DNA from: UKL13-2 sp031430555
GTDB lineage: Bacteria > Pseudomonadota > Gammaproteobacteria > Burkholderiales > Usitatibacteraceae
Assembly (NCBI GenBank): GCA_031430555.1
Contig: JANPBQ010000296.1
Coordinates: 1-29,998, forward strand
Length of the DNA stretch: 29,998 nucleotides
Reading direction: 5' to 3'
Under the pieces are notes generated by a model. It saw only the letters and a program-made list of their open reading frames with translations, had not been told where the DNA came from and made no database searches. The position numbers were made by a program, and so were the translations under genes. Positions 22,964 to 29,998 of the stretch are shown one piece after another. Numbering within the stretch: position 1 is the first letter of the stretch; the number at the start of each line of letters is the position of its first letter.

Positions 22964-25900
22964 ATGTCCTTACACAAGACGCCTACCAACGAGTTGTCAA
23001 GGCGGCAAACTGCCTCGATGAAAAGTTTCGCCTATACCTGTCGGCTTTGTTTGAGCGCCACGATGGCGACATTTTTTTTCACATTGCCGGCGCATAGCGC
23101 ACCGACCGAAATTGCGGCGATTGCGCAGACGCAGGGCAGTTCAATCCAGCGCATCATCGTCAAATTTCGCGCAACCGGCGTTAGGCCCGCAGCCAGCGCC
23201 GCCGCGCGCGCGCCGACAATGTCAATGCGCGAACTGTCGGATTCGGTCGGCGTCGAACTCAATTTCCATCGCGACATGTCCACCGGTGCCAAAGTGCTTT
23301 CACTGCGCGAGGCTATGCCGCGCGCCGAGGTCGAGTCAATCGCGAAAAAGATCGCGGCCGATCCGGCCGTCGAGTACGCCGAACCCGATTACCGGGTATA
23401 TCCGCACGCGGTGCCGAATGATCCGCAGTTCATCAATCAATGGCATCTGACGGATTACCTGGGCGGCATCAATGCGCCGACCGCGTGGGATATTTCCACC
23501 GGCAGTTCCAGCACCGTGGTTGCCGTCCTCGATAGCGGTCGAACGTTGCACCCCGACCTCGATGCCCGCATGCTGCCGGGATACGATTTCATCACCAATC
23601 CGCTCGCGGCCAACGACAGCGACGGACGCGATTCGGACGCCAGTGATGCCGGCGACTGGGTGACGTCGGACGACAAGACGGCATTGAAAGAAACGACGTG
23701 CGATGTCCGTGACTCCAGTTGGCACGGCACCCTCGTTGCCGGTGTCATTGGTGCCTCGGCGCAGAACGGGCGCGATACGGCGGGCATCGATTGGGCGGCG
23801 CGCATCCTGCCGGTACGGGTGATAGGAAAGTGCGGCGGTGACACCTCCGATGTCGCCGATGCGATGATGTGGGCGGCGGGGAACACGGTTCAAGGCGTCC
23901 CCGACAGTCCCAATCCGGCCAAGGTGCTTAACTTGAGCCTGGGTAGCGAAGAAACTTGCCCAAACACGTTTCAAAGTGTGATCACGCAGTTGGTTGCCAG
24001 CGGCAAGATCATCGTTACCTCGGCCGGCAATGAGAACAATAGTAAAGACCATGCGCCCGCCAGTTGCATCGGTGTGATCAATGTCGCCGCCATTGGGCGC
24101 AGCGGAAGCAAAGCAGGCTATTCGAATTTCGGCAGCAAAATTACCTTGACGGCACCCGGCGGCACCGGCGGCGATCTGATCACGCTCAGCAATACGGGAA
24201 CCACCATTCCCTTCGCGCCGACCGTCTCCGGCACCAGCGGCACCAGCTTTGCGGCACCTGTCGTCACGGGAATTGTTTCGCTGATGCTCGCGATCCGGCC
24301 GGAGCTGGATTCTGCGGCCGCGACGCGCATCCTCGCGGCCACCGTGCGCCCTTTCCCCGACAGTACCTGCGACACCAGTACTTGCGGCGCGGGAATAGTC
24401 GATGCGGCCGCCGCGCTGCGCGCGACGCGCGATCTGTCGCTCGGTGTGGCAACGTCGGTGGGTTTCGCCGATGCCGATGTCGGTAAACCGAATCCCGACC
24501 TGGTGTTGAAAGTCACCAATCTCGCCGCCACGCCGGTGACCGTGTTCGGTGGCTTCGCAATCGGCGGCATCGGTGGCGGCGATTTCAGCGTCAGCAACTC
24601 GACCTGCACCAATCAGGCGCTCGCGCCGAACGGCGTCTGCAATATCACAATCAGGTTCAATCCCACGGGCAAAGACTTCAGGCAGGCGGACATGTCTTTC
24701 AACGCGAGCGATGGCCGCACCTATCGCGTGAGCCTGGCGGGATTCGCCTACTCGGCGGCAACGATCAGTCAGATTGCGGCCGGCTCCACCGGTTCGCCGC
24801 AGTACGTCGCCAAGGGCCCCGACGGCAACTACTGGTACACGCAATCAACGGCCAACCGCATTGCGCGCATGACGCCCTCCGGTGGCTTGACGGAGTTCCC
24901 GGTACCGACTGCCGCGAGCAATCCCTTCGATATCGTCACGGGTGCGGATGGCAATATCTGGTTCACCGAGCTTGACGCGGGAAAAATTGGTCGCGCCACA
25001 CCCAATGGCGAAATCACTGAATTTGCACTGTCCTTACCAACCACGCAGCCGCGCGGCATCGCCGCCGGGCCCGACGGCAATATCTGGTTCACCACCATTA
25101 CCGGCAAAACGATCGGTCGCATTACGCCGCAAGGTGCCATCACTGAATTTACGATTCCCTGGTCAGGCGCAGTCCCGCGCGGCATTGCGGCCGGCCCGGA
25201 TGGCAACTTGTGGTTCACCGATTCGGGCGCACTCTCAATTGGTCGCGTCACGCCTTCGGGCATCATGACGCGCTTCAGCATTCCCTGGACGAGCGACACC
25301 GTGCGCAACATCGTCTTGGGGCCCGATGGCAATCTCTGGTTCACCGAGTTGGTGGGCAACCGCATCGGCCGCATCACGCCCGCTGGCAACATGACGCAAT
25401 ACGCCTTGCCCCGAACCGGCGAAGGTGCGCTGGGGATCACCGCTGGCCCCGACGGCGGTGTCTGGTACACCGCAAACAATGTGAACCGCATTGGTCGAGT
25501 CGATACCAGCAGCGGACAAATCACGGAGTACCGCCTGCCCAGCGCCGGCAGTTCACCCATCGGCATTGTCAGCGGGCCGAATAACGTGATGTGGATTCTA
25601 AACAGCAGTTCAGGCGTCAACAAAATCGCCCGCCTCTCCATCCCCGGCGTTTCCGGCGCGCTCAATTACAGCGACATGTGGTGGGCCGGGCAGGCGGAGA
25701 ATGGCTGGGGAATGTCGATTCAGCAACATAACAATATTCAGTTCAACGCCATCTACGTCTACGACGACGCGGGCAAGCCGGTTTGGTACGTGATGCCGGG
25801 CGGCAACTGGAATGCCGACTACACAAGCTACTCCGGTGCGGTATATCAACCGACATCTTCACCGCTCAACAATTATTCGCCGTCTCAGTTTGTGCCCGGT

Positions 25901-26389
25901 TCGCCGGTCGGCAATGTGACGCTCAATTTCACCAGCGATTCTTCGGCCATGCTGCAATACACGATCAACGGAAAGTCCGGCCAGAAATCCCTTCAGCGCC
26001 AGATATTCGGTGCCGGCACCGCGCCTTTGCTGGTCAGCGACATGTGGTGGGGTGGTGAGACGCAAAACGGCTGGGGCGTCAATCTGGTGCAGCAAAACGG
26101 TATTGCGTTTGGCGTCTGGTACACCTACGGGCCCGATGGCAAGAACACCTGGTACGTACTGCCAAATGGAAGTTGGACGGGAAACACTTACAGTGGCGCG
26201 TTTTATTCAACGACCGGTTCGGCCTGGCTGGGTGCCACCTACAATCCGGCGCAGCTTGTGGCCACGCCGGTGGGCACGATGAGTTTCAATTTCGCCAATG
26301 CCGGCAGCGCGAATTTCAGCTACAGCTTTACCGCCGGCGCGCTCGCGGGCGTTTCCCAGACCAAGCCACTGATTCGTCAGCCCTATTGA
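22964..26389 (+). CDS. Secreted S8 subtilase fused to a Vgb-like beta-propeller and twin C-terminal repeats
   Basis: A 1141-residue protein; an ATG at 23018 (residue 19) gives a cleaner signal peptide ending AHSA. Order: I9-like propeptide (about 60-147); S8 protease with D190 (VAVLDSG), H254 (SSWHGTLVAG), oxyanion N356 (TSAGNEN) and S428 (GTSFAAP), so the triad is intact; an Ig-like ASH/choice-of-anchor domain (about 490-597); seven blades with the motif GPDGNxWFT at residues 618, 660, 702, 744, 786, 828 and 871, a 42-residue period as in virginiamycin B lyase; then two copies of a domain starting SDMWW...NGWG at 903 and 1025. The propeller is unlikely to be an active lyase but may bind a substrate. 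It shares one base with the next start. Confidence 0.93.
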   Translation: MSLHKTPTNELSRRQTASMKSFAYTCRLCLSATMATFFFTLPAHSAPTEIAAIAQTQGSSIQRIIVKFRATGVRPAASAAARAPTMSMRELSDSVGVELNFHRDMSTGAKVLSLREAMPRAEVESIAKKIAADPAVEYAEPDYRVYPHAVPNDPQFINQWHLTDYLGGINAPTAWDISTGSSSTVVAVLDSGRTLHPDLDARMLPGYDFITNPLAANDSDGRDSDASDAGDWVTSDDKTALKETTCDVRDSSWHGTLVAGVIGASAQNGRDTAGIDWAARILPVRVIGKCGGDTSDVADAMMWAAGNTVQGVPDSPNPAKVLNLSLGSEETCPNTFQSVITQLVASGKIIVTSAGNENNSKDHAPASCIGVINVAAIGRSGSKAGYSNFGSKITLTAPGGTGGDLITLSNTGTTIPFAPTVSGTSGTSFAAPVVTGIVSLMLAIRPELDSAAATRILAATVRPFPDSTCDTSTCGAGIVDAAAALRATRDLSLGVATSVGFADADVGKPNPDLVLKVTNLAATPVTVFGGFAIGGIGGGDFSVSNSTCTNQALAPNGVCNITIRFNPTGKDFRQADMSFNASDGRTYRVSLAGFAYSAATISQIAAGSTGSPQYVAKGPDGNYWYTQSTANRIARMTPSGGLTEFPVPTAASNPFDIVTGADGNIWFTELDAGKIGRATPNGEITEFALSLPTTQPRGIAAGPDGNIWFTTITGKTIGRITPQGAITEFTIPWSGAVPRGIAAGPDGNLWFTDSGALSIGRVTPSGIMTRFSIPWTSDTVRNIVLGPDGNLWFTELVGNRIGRITPAGNMTQYALPRTGEGALGITAGPDGGVWYTANNVNRIGRVDTSSGQITEYRLPSAGSSPIGIVSGPNNVMWILNSSSGVNKIARLSIPGVSGALNYSDMWWAGQAENGWGMSIQQHNNIQFNAIYVYDDAGKPVWYVMPGGNWNADYTSYSGAVYQPTSSPLNNYSPSQFVPGSPVGNVTLNFTSDSSAMLQYTINGKSGQKSLQRQIFGAGTAPLLVSDMWWGGETQNGWGVNLVQQNGIAFGVWYTYGPDGKNTWYVLPNGSWTGNTYSGAFYSTTGSAWLGATYNPAQLVATPVGTMSFNFANAGSANFSYSFTAGALAGVSQTKPLIRQPY
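24815..25600 (+). repeat. Seven 126-base internal repeats coding for propeller blades
   Basis: The GPDGNxWFT motif recurs every 126 bases (42 codons), with one 129-base step at the end. Blades 3-5 are the most alike at protein level. This is a diverged in-frame repeat, not a DNA tandem array: codons vary between units, which suggests old duplications kept by structural selection. Confidence 0.85.
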
Positions 26390-26859
26390 TGACGACCGAC
26401 CACCCAACATCGTGTGAACTTTGCGACGGCGACGGCGGCACGCTGATTTTTCGCGCCGATCAATGGCGCGTGGTGCGGGTCGAAGGTGCCGAAGGCGACG
26501 CTTATCCCGGCTATTGCCGCGTGATCTGGAATACGCACATCAAGGAGCTGACCGACTTGTCGGCGGCGGATCGGCAATCATTCATGGAGGCCGTTTTCAA
26601 GGTCGAGGCCGCCTTGCGCAAGAGCCTCGCACCGGTGAAAATGAACGTTGCGAGCTTGGGCAACCTGACACCACATCTGCATTGGCACGTCATCCCGCGT
26701 TACACCGACGACGCCGCGTTTCCAAAACCGGTCTGGGCGATTGATCTCGCTACGCCGTCCCGCCGCGATACACTGTCAATTGCAGGCCGCGCTCGCGCCG
26801 TCGCGGCAGAGAACGGGACGTGGCAGCACGAAGTAAGGCGGGCGCTGGAAACTGATTGA
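26389..26859 (+). CDS. HIT-domain protein (histidine triad hydrolase/transferase)
   Basis: A 156-residue protein with the histidine triad HLHWHV (His96, His98, His100) in NLTPHLHWHVIPRY, the nucleotide-binding and catalytic signature of HIT hydrolases. A CxxC pair (C9, C12) near the start may bind zinc. HIT proteins act on nucleoside phosphoramidates or dinucleoside polyphosphates. The ATG overlaps the subtilase stop by one base (TGATG), so translation is linked, although the upstream protein is secreted and this one has no signal. The frame is open to 26173 upstream; that part is a shadow of the subtilase. Confidence 0.95.
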   Translation: MTTDHPTSCELCDGDGGTLIFRADQWRVVRVEGAEGDAYPGYCRVIWNTHIKELTDLSAADRQSFMEAVFKVEAALRKSLAPVKMNVASLGNLTPHLHWHVIPRYTDDAAFPKPVWAIDLATPSRRDTLSIAGRARAVAAENGTWQHEVRRALETD

Positions 26860-26918
26860 GTTTGGCGGCAAAATATCGTGCTGAGTGCCCCTGCTCCCCA
26901 TCCAATTTGTATGATCGA

Positions 26919-26936
26919 CTGCCGGCACACCGGCAG
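26919..26936 (+). other. Perfect GC-rich hairpin in the leader of the PilZ-like gene
   Basis: CTGCCGG-CACA-CCGGCAG forms a seven-pair stem with a four-base loop, directly upstream of the AGGAAAGGAA ribosome binding site of the gene at 26953. There is no U-run after it, so it is not a typical terminator for the HIT gene. It could protect the 5' end of the mRNA or affect translation. Confidence 0.5.
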
Positions 26937-26952
26937 AGGAAAGGAACGTTAG

Positions 26953-28569
26953 ATGGCGATTCAAACCGCGCCCAATTCCAAACCGGGCACGCTGTTTTTC
27001 TCTGATGCCCGCAGTTGCAAAACCTGGCTGAAGGCGATTCCGCTGACCAATATTCCGCAGGCGCAGCAGAATATTCTCGATGCCTTGCGGATACTGAACC
27101 GCAGCACCGAATTCATCGCGCTGGAACGCTTGACCTGCATGGAGATGCTGCGCGACAAGGTGGCGTATTTGCTGGCCGAACAACGTGTCCGCTATACCGG
27201 CAAGACGGTGCCGTTATCGCACGGAGACAACGCGGCGTGGCTGATTTCGCGCACGCTGCTCACTGAGATGGAATCGGGCTACCGCCGCTGCTGGCAGGAT
27301 GCCGCCAACGACGATAGCCCGCTGGTGTCGCACGCGGCCCTGATCGTCCAGCGCGTGATGCGCTACATCGGCCTGCAAATGCTCATCGCCGGATTCATTT
27401 ATCGGCGTTTCGATTCGTCGCTCTGGACACGGCTGCATGCGCAATGGCGCGAAGCCGAATCGCGCGGCATCGAAGCCAAACGCGTGAAAGATTCCATCGG
27501 CTCGATCGACGGTTACTCGACCGTCCAGCAAGCCTATTCCGCAGTACTGCTCGGCCAGGCAGCGAACGTCCATGAGCTCACGCCGAGGCAGATCGATTTT
27601 GTCGACGCCGTGATGAAGCGTTTTGGCCACAAATCGGAGATCGCGCGCGACACGAAGCCCAATTCGCTCGGCCTGGTATGCGCGGTCGATCTGTCGAGCA
27701 ATGCCGGTTGCGAATTTACGCTGCCCTCAACACCCGCCGACAAATTGCGATTTGTGCAACTTGAAGAATTGTCGAAATCATTGCGCCGACGCATCAAGAA
27801 GCTCAGCGACGGCGAAGAGCCATCGAGCATGGATCTGCCCGCCGACTGGGCCGCCAACGACGCGCGCGAACAATTGCAGCGCCTCCACCGCCTCTGGTGC
27901 GAAGGCACGCCGCGCGCGGTGCCGACGATTCCGCATGAAACCGCGGCGCAGCTGGTTTTCGGCGTTTCCGCCGCGCACTTTTTCATGTCCGGCAACGTTT
28001 TCGAACAGCCCGACGTGCCGCGCGAATTGACGCGCCAGGAGATGAACGACATCACCATGTTCGGCAAAGTGTCCGAGGCGACCACCCGCGCGCGCTACGC
28101 CGAATTCAACTACGGCACCGAGACCTGGGGCATTATCGACGAGGGTCGCGGCCAGGTGCGCCTGCTGCGACCGGCCAATTCATCGCAAGGCATGGCGATC
28201 GGCAAACTGGTCGGCATCAAAATCGGCAAGCAGGACGGTTTTTATCTCGGCGTGGTGCGCGAACTCTCCGAAGAACTCGACGCCGCCGTGCATGCGACAC
28301 TCGCGATGCTGCCGGGCAAACCCGAAGCGATTTCCGTGCGCTCGGCTGACGACCGCAATCGCACCGGCGGCACGAAATACGTGCCGGGTTTTCGTCTGCC
28401 GCCGATGGAATCGATGAAGATTCCGGAGACGCTGGTGGTACCCGCCGCCTTCGCGCAGCGCGCGCGAGGAATCGATATTTTTCATGCGGGCCACGGCAGC
28501 CCGAAGACGGTGAAATTGCTCGATTTTGTCGAGCGTGGATTGGATTTTGATCGGGTGACCATCGGGTAG
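26953..28569 (+). CDS. Uncharacterised protein with a PilZ-like C-terminal region
   Basis: A 538-residue cytosolic protein without signal peptide or membrane helices. Residues 1-240 are mainly helical and match a betaproteobacterial group of conserved unknown proteins. Residues 370-440 contain TWGIIDEGRGQVRLLRP, MAIGKLVGIKIG and YLGVVREL, a beta-rich pattern I associate with PilZ-related domains. The canonical c-di-GMP residues RxxxR and (D/N)xSxxG are not seen, so c-di-GMP binding is doubtful. The ribosome binding site is AGGAAAGGAA with a good spacing. A hairpin precedes it. It ends before a convergent alpha/beta hydrolase gene, separated by structured DNA. The call is moderate for the domain and none for the function. 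Confidence 0.75.
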   Translation: MAIQTAPNSKPGTLFFSDARSCKTWLKAIPLTNIPQAQQNILDALRILNRSTEFIALERLTCMEMLRDKVAYLLAEQRVRYTGKTVPLSHGDNAAWLISRTLLTEMESGYRRCWQDAANDDSPLVSHAALIVQRVMRYIGLQMLIAGFIYRRFDSSLWTRLHAQWREAESRGIEAKRVKDSIGSIDGYSTVQQAYSAVLLGQAANVHELTPRQIDFVDAVMKRFGHKSEIARDTKPNSLGLVCAVDLSSNAGCEFTLPSTPADKLRFVQLEELSKSLRRRIKKLSDGEEPSSMDLPADWAANDAREQLQRLHRLWCEGTPRAVPTIPHETAAQLVFGVSAAHFFMSGNVFEQPDVPRELTRQEMNDITMFGKVSEATTRARYAEFNYGTETWGIIDEGRGQVRLLRPANSSQGMAIGKLVGIKIGKQDGFYLGVVRELSEELDAAVHATLAMLPGKPEAISVRSADDRNRTGGTKYVPGFRLPPMESMKIPETLVVPAAFAQRARGIDIFHAGHGSPKTVKLLDFVERGLDFDRVTIG

Positions 28570-28615
28570 CGACCGACAAAAAGACGATCCAATCGCGGGG
28601 TAAACACAAGCACTA

Positions 28616-28644
28616 GCGCGGCGTTTGGAGCATTTGTGCCGCGC
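28616..28644. repeat. Hairpin 1 in the convergent region
   Basis: GCGCGGC (28616-28622) and GCCGCGC (28638-28644) form a perfect seven-pair stem with a 15-base loop. It lies 47 bases after the stop of the PilZ-like gene. No U-run follows. It overlaps the start of copy B of the putative dispersed repeat. Confidence 0.5.
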
Positions 28645-28671
28645 AACGACCGTCAAATGGCGTTCTATAAA
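28634..28671 (+). repeat. Putative dispersed repeat, copy B
   Basis: It matches 13198-13235 at 29 of 38 positions without gaps. The ten-mer TTTGTGCCGC at 28633-28642 also occurs at 13252-13261, just after copy A, in a different order. The matches may be relics of one element or chance in GC-rich DNA. Confidence 0.35.
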
Positions 28672-28690
28672 TCAATGAGCGGGGTATGAA

Positions 28691-28721
28691 GGTCGCCGTT
28701 ACTGCACTCGACACGGCGACC
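28691..28721. terminator. Perfect nine-pair hairpin, possible bidirectional transcription end
   Basis: GGTCGCCGT (28691-28699) and ACGGCGACC (28713-28721) pair perfectly around a 13-base loop, between the 3' ends of two convergent genes. Such a place suits a bidirectional terminator, but no U-run is present on either strand, so Rho or RNA stability may be involved. Confidence 0.4.
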
Positions 28722-28770
28722 CGAATTTCGCCCACATCGCCTTAAACCGCATCGCGACGGCCCGTCAAAT

Positions 28771-29619
28771 TCACCTGAGCGCTGCCAGAAATTTCCTGAT
28801 CGCCATTCTCGCGGTCAGTTCGGCTAGTGTCGGCGCATGGCCTCTATTCGGAACAATTTGCACCATGATGTGCGGCATCCGCCGCGTCATTTCAGCCAAC
28901 GTCTCGGCGGACAATATGTCGGAGGTCTCGCCGCGAATCACCAATATCGGCGTTGCGCCGACCGCATCGAATAGCGGCCACAAATTCGGTGCCGCCGTGC
29001 CGCTGTTCACCCCCAGCGCAATCGCCGGATCATAGTCGAGCACCGGCGTGATGCCTTCCTGCACATAGAGGCGCTGCGCCATTGCCCGCCAGTCGGCAGC
29101 TTCGTAATCGGGAAACGCAACGCCATTGATGTGCGCCGTCTGTTCCGCTGCTGTCCGCCAATCGGGGACCGGCGTCGTCTTGCCAACGTAGCCAGCAATC
29201 CGCTCGATGCCATGCGGATCGACTTCGGGGCCGACATCGTTCAACACGGCCGCGTGAATTCGTTTCGCGTCGGTCGCCATCATGACAATTGCCATCAATC
29301 CGCCGAGCGAGGTGCCGATGACGATAACCTTTGAAATGCCGAGCACGTCCAGCAGCATGCACATGTCCGCCACATATTGTTGCGGATGATAGTGGGTTGC
29401 ATCCGGGTCGCGCGCAGACCGACCGCGACCGCGCTGATCGGGGCAAATGACACGATAATTCTTTTGCAATTCATCGGCGAGTTCGGCAAAGTCTTTGCTG
29501 TTTCGCGTCAGTCCCGGCAGGCAGAGGATGGTCGGCGAATCAGCCTCGGGCCCTGGATAATCGCGCGCATACAAGCGCAAATTATCCTCACTGCGAAAAA
29601 ACACATCGACATAGTTCAT
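28771..29619 (-). CDS. Alpha/beta-fold hydrolase
   Basis: A 282-residue protein from the ATG at 29619 (MNYVDVFFRSEDNLRL); the frame is open to 29637, but the six extra residues are not conserved and AAAGGCGG lies before 29619. The triad is visible: Ser104 in IGTSLGGLMA, Asp234 in RGETSDIL and His261 in NRGHAPTL. The oxyanion motif is LPGLTRNSKDF. This sequence type is like esterases and lactonases/haloperoxidases of the alpha/beta hydrolase family in proteobacteria. The substrate is unknown. A TetR-type gene is divergent, so it may be regulated by it. Confidence 0.92.
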   Translation of the reverse strand: MNYVDVFFRSEDNLRLYARDYPGPEADSPTILCLPGLTRNSKDFAELADELQKNYRVICPDQRGRGRSARDPDATHYHPQQYVADMCMLLDVLGISKVIVIGTSLGGLMAIVMMATDAKRIHAAVLNDVGPEVDPHGIERIAGYVGKTTPVPDWRTAAEQTAHINGVAFPDYEAADWRAMAQRLYVQEGITPVLDYDPAIALGVNSGTAAPNLWPLFDAVGATPILVIRGETSDILSAETLAEMTRRMPHIMVQIVPNRGHAPTLAELTARMAIRKFLAALR

Positions 29620-29726
29620 TGCCGCGCCTTTATGCAATTAAAATGAATCATCTCCGATTGACCGCGCGGATAGATGTTGCAGCGCTGACGGAAGAACCTC
29701 TCGATTTTTTTCACGATTGCCTTCAA

Positions 29727-29998
29727 ATGAAAATTAGCCGCGATAGTGGAAACAAGCGAAAAGTGATGAAGCCCGAAAAGCCGAAGTCGGTTGCGAAACC
29801 GGTTGTCAAAGCGACCGTCATACAGGCCGCAAAACCGGCCACGAAACGCAAGCGCGCGACCGTCGGTCGACCGCGAAAAGTCGATGGCAGCGTGATTGCG
29901 GCAGATCGAATTCTCGATGCGGCGGAGGATTTGTTTTCCAAGCGCGGATTCGATGGCGTGACAATGCGCGAAGTGGCCGAGCTCGCCAATCTTGACGC
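29727..29998 (+). CDS. TetR-family transcriptional regulator, N-terminal part
   Basis: Open to the window end. The ATG at 29727 gives a 45-50 residue Lys/Pro/Ala-rich, basic extension with VGRPRKVDGS, then the TetR helix-turn-helix: ADRILDAAEDLFSKRGFDGV, TMREVAELANLD. TetR proteins repress neighbouring genes and are released by a small ligand, whose domain lies outside the window. The same frame is open from an ATG at 29643, which would add 28 residues; no ribosome binding site is seen for either start. It is divergent from the alpha/beta hydrolase gene, the usual place for a target. No clear palindromic operator was found between 29620 and 29726. Confidence 0.85.
   Translation, partial: MKISRDSGNKRKVMKPEKPKSVAKPVVKATVIQAAKPATKRKRATVGRPRKVDGSVIAADRILDAAEDLFSKRGFDGVTMREVAELANLD

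Noticed and set aside
23336..24844. 502-codon open frame on the minus strand
   Set aside because: Antisense to the S8 catalytic region, which has an intact Asp-His-Ser triad. The Arg/Gly/Ala-rich product is typical of a shadow frame.
24829..25665. 278-codon minus frame with a periodic protein
   Set aside because: Its repeats are the reverse reading of the propeller blades; it has no independent signal.

Overview
The window looks like chromosomal DNA of a betaproteobacterium with moderately high GC. The evidence is the type of gene blocks. One is a cutA / DsbD domain / TlpA / accB-accC-prma / zinc-ribbon DUF3426 block. Another is hemC-hemD-hemX-hemY with the betaproteobacterial style of HemX and HemY. 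There is also a DUF3683 FAD/Fe-S oxidoreductase and a DUF1631 protein. I saw no IS element, phage gene, CRISPR array, tRNA or rRNA. Most of the window is ordinary core genome; the unusual parts are regulatory RNA, altered domain arrangements and structured intergenic DNA.

Layout. (1) 1-143: start of a PfkB-type sugar/nucleoside kinase on the minus strand. (2) 144-660: a divergent control region with a clear cyclic di-GMP-I (GEMM-I) riboswitch at about 315-407, reading into a DUF1631 gene (661-3204). (3) 3232-7059, minus: accB, accC, prmA and a zinc-ribbon membrane protein, transcribed in that order. (4) 7060-7609: a relatively AT-rich non-coding stretch with several short inverted repeats. 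(5) 7610-9165, minus: cutA, a stand-alone periplasmic domain of DsbD, and a TlpA thioredoxin. (6) 9195-10540: fxsA and a convergent NAD-dependent epimerase. (7) 10579-13130, plus: a plant-type ferredoxin/flavin reductase, a peroxiredoxin and type-2 argC. (8) 13131-14135: a large hairpin and an isolated FkbM methyltransferase. (9) 14115-18618, minus: hemC, hemD, hemX, hemY and a trailing GNAT acetyltransferase. (10) 18888-22895: a 1335-residue FAD/Fe-S/CCG oxidoreductase. (11) 22964-26859: a secreted subtilase fused to a seven-bladed Vgb-like propeller, with a translationally linked HIT hydrolase. (12) 26953-28569: a protein with a PilZ-like C-terminus. (13) 28570-28770: a convergent intergenic region with perfect hairpins. 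(14) 28771-29998: an alpha/beta hydrolase and a divergent TetR-type regulator cut by the window edge.

Working together. accB/accC supply biotin carboxylase activity for malonyl-CoA. hemC/hemD make uroporphyrinogen III, with HemX/HemY as membrane-anchored partners. The cutA-DsbD-TlpA block serves periplasmic thiol redox work, but its DsbD lacks the membrane and C-terminal domains needed to carry electrons, so another electron carrier is implied. The points that best repay a second look are the riboswitch in front of DUF1631, the lone DsbD N-domain, the subtilase-propeller fusion with its twin C-terminal repeats, and the 13.2 kb hairpin with a weaker relative at 28.6 kb.
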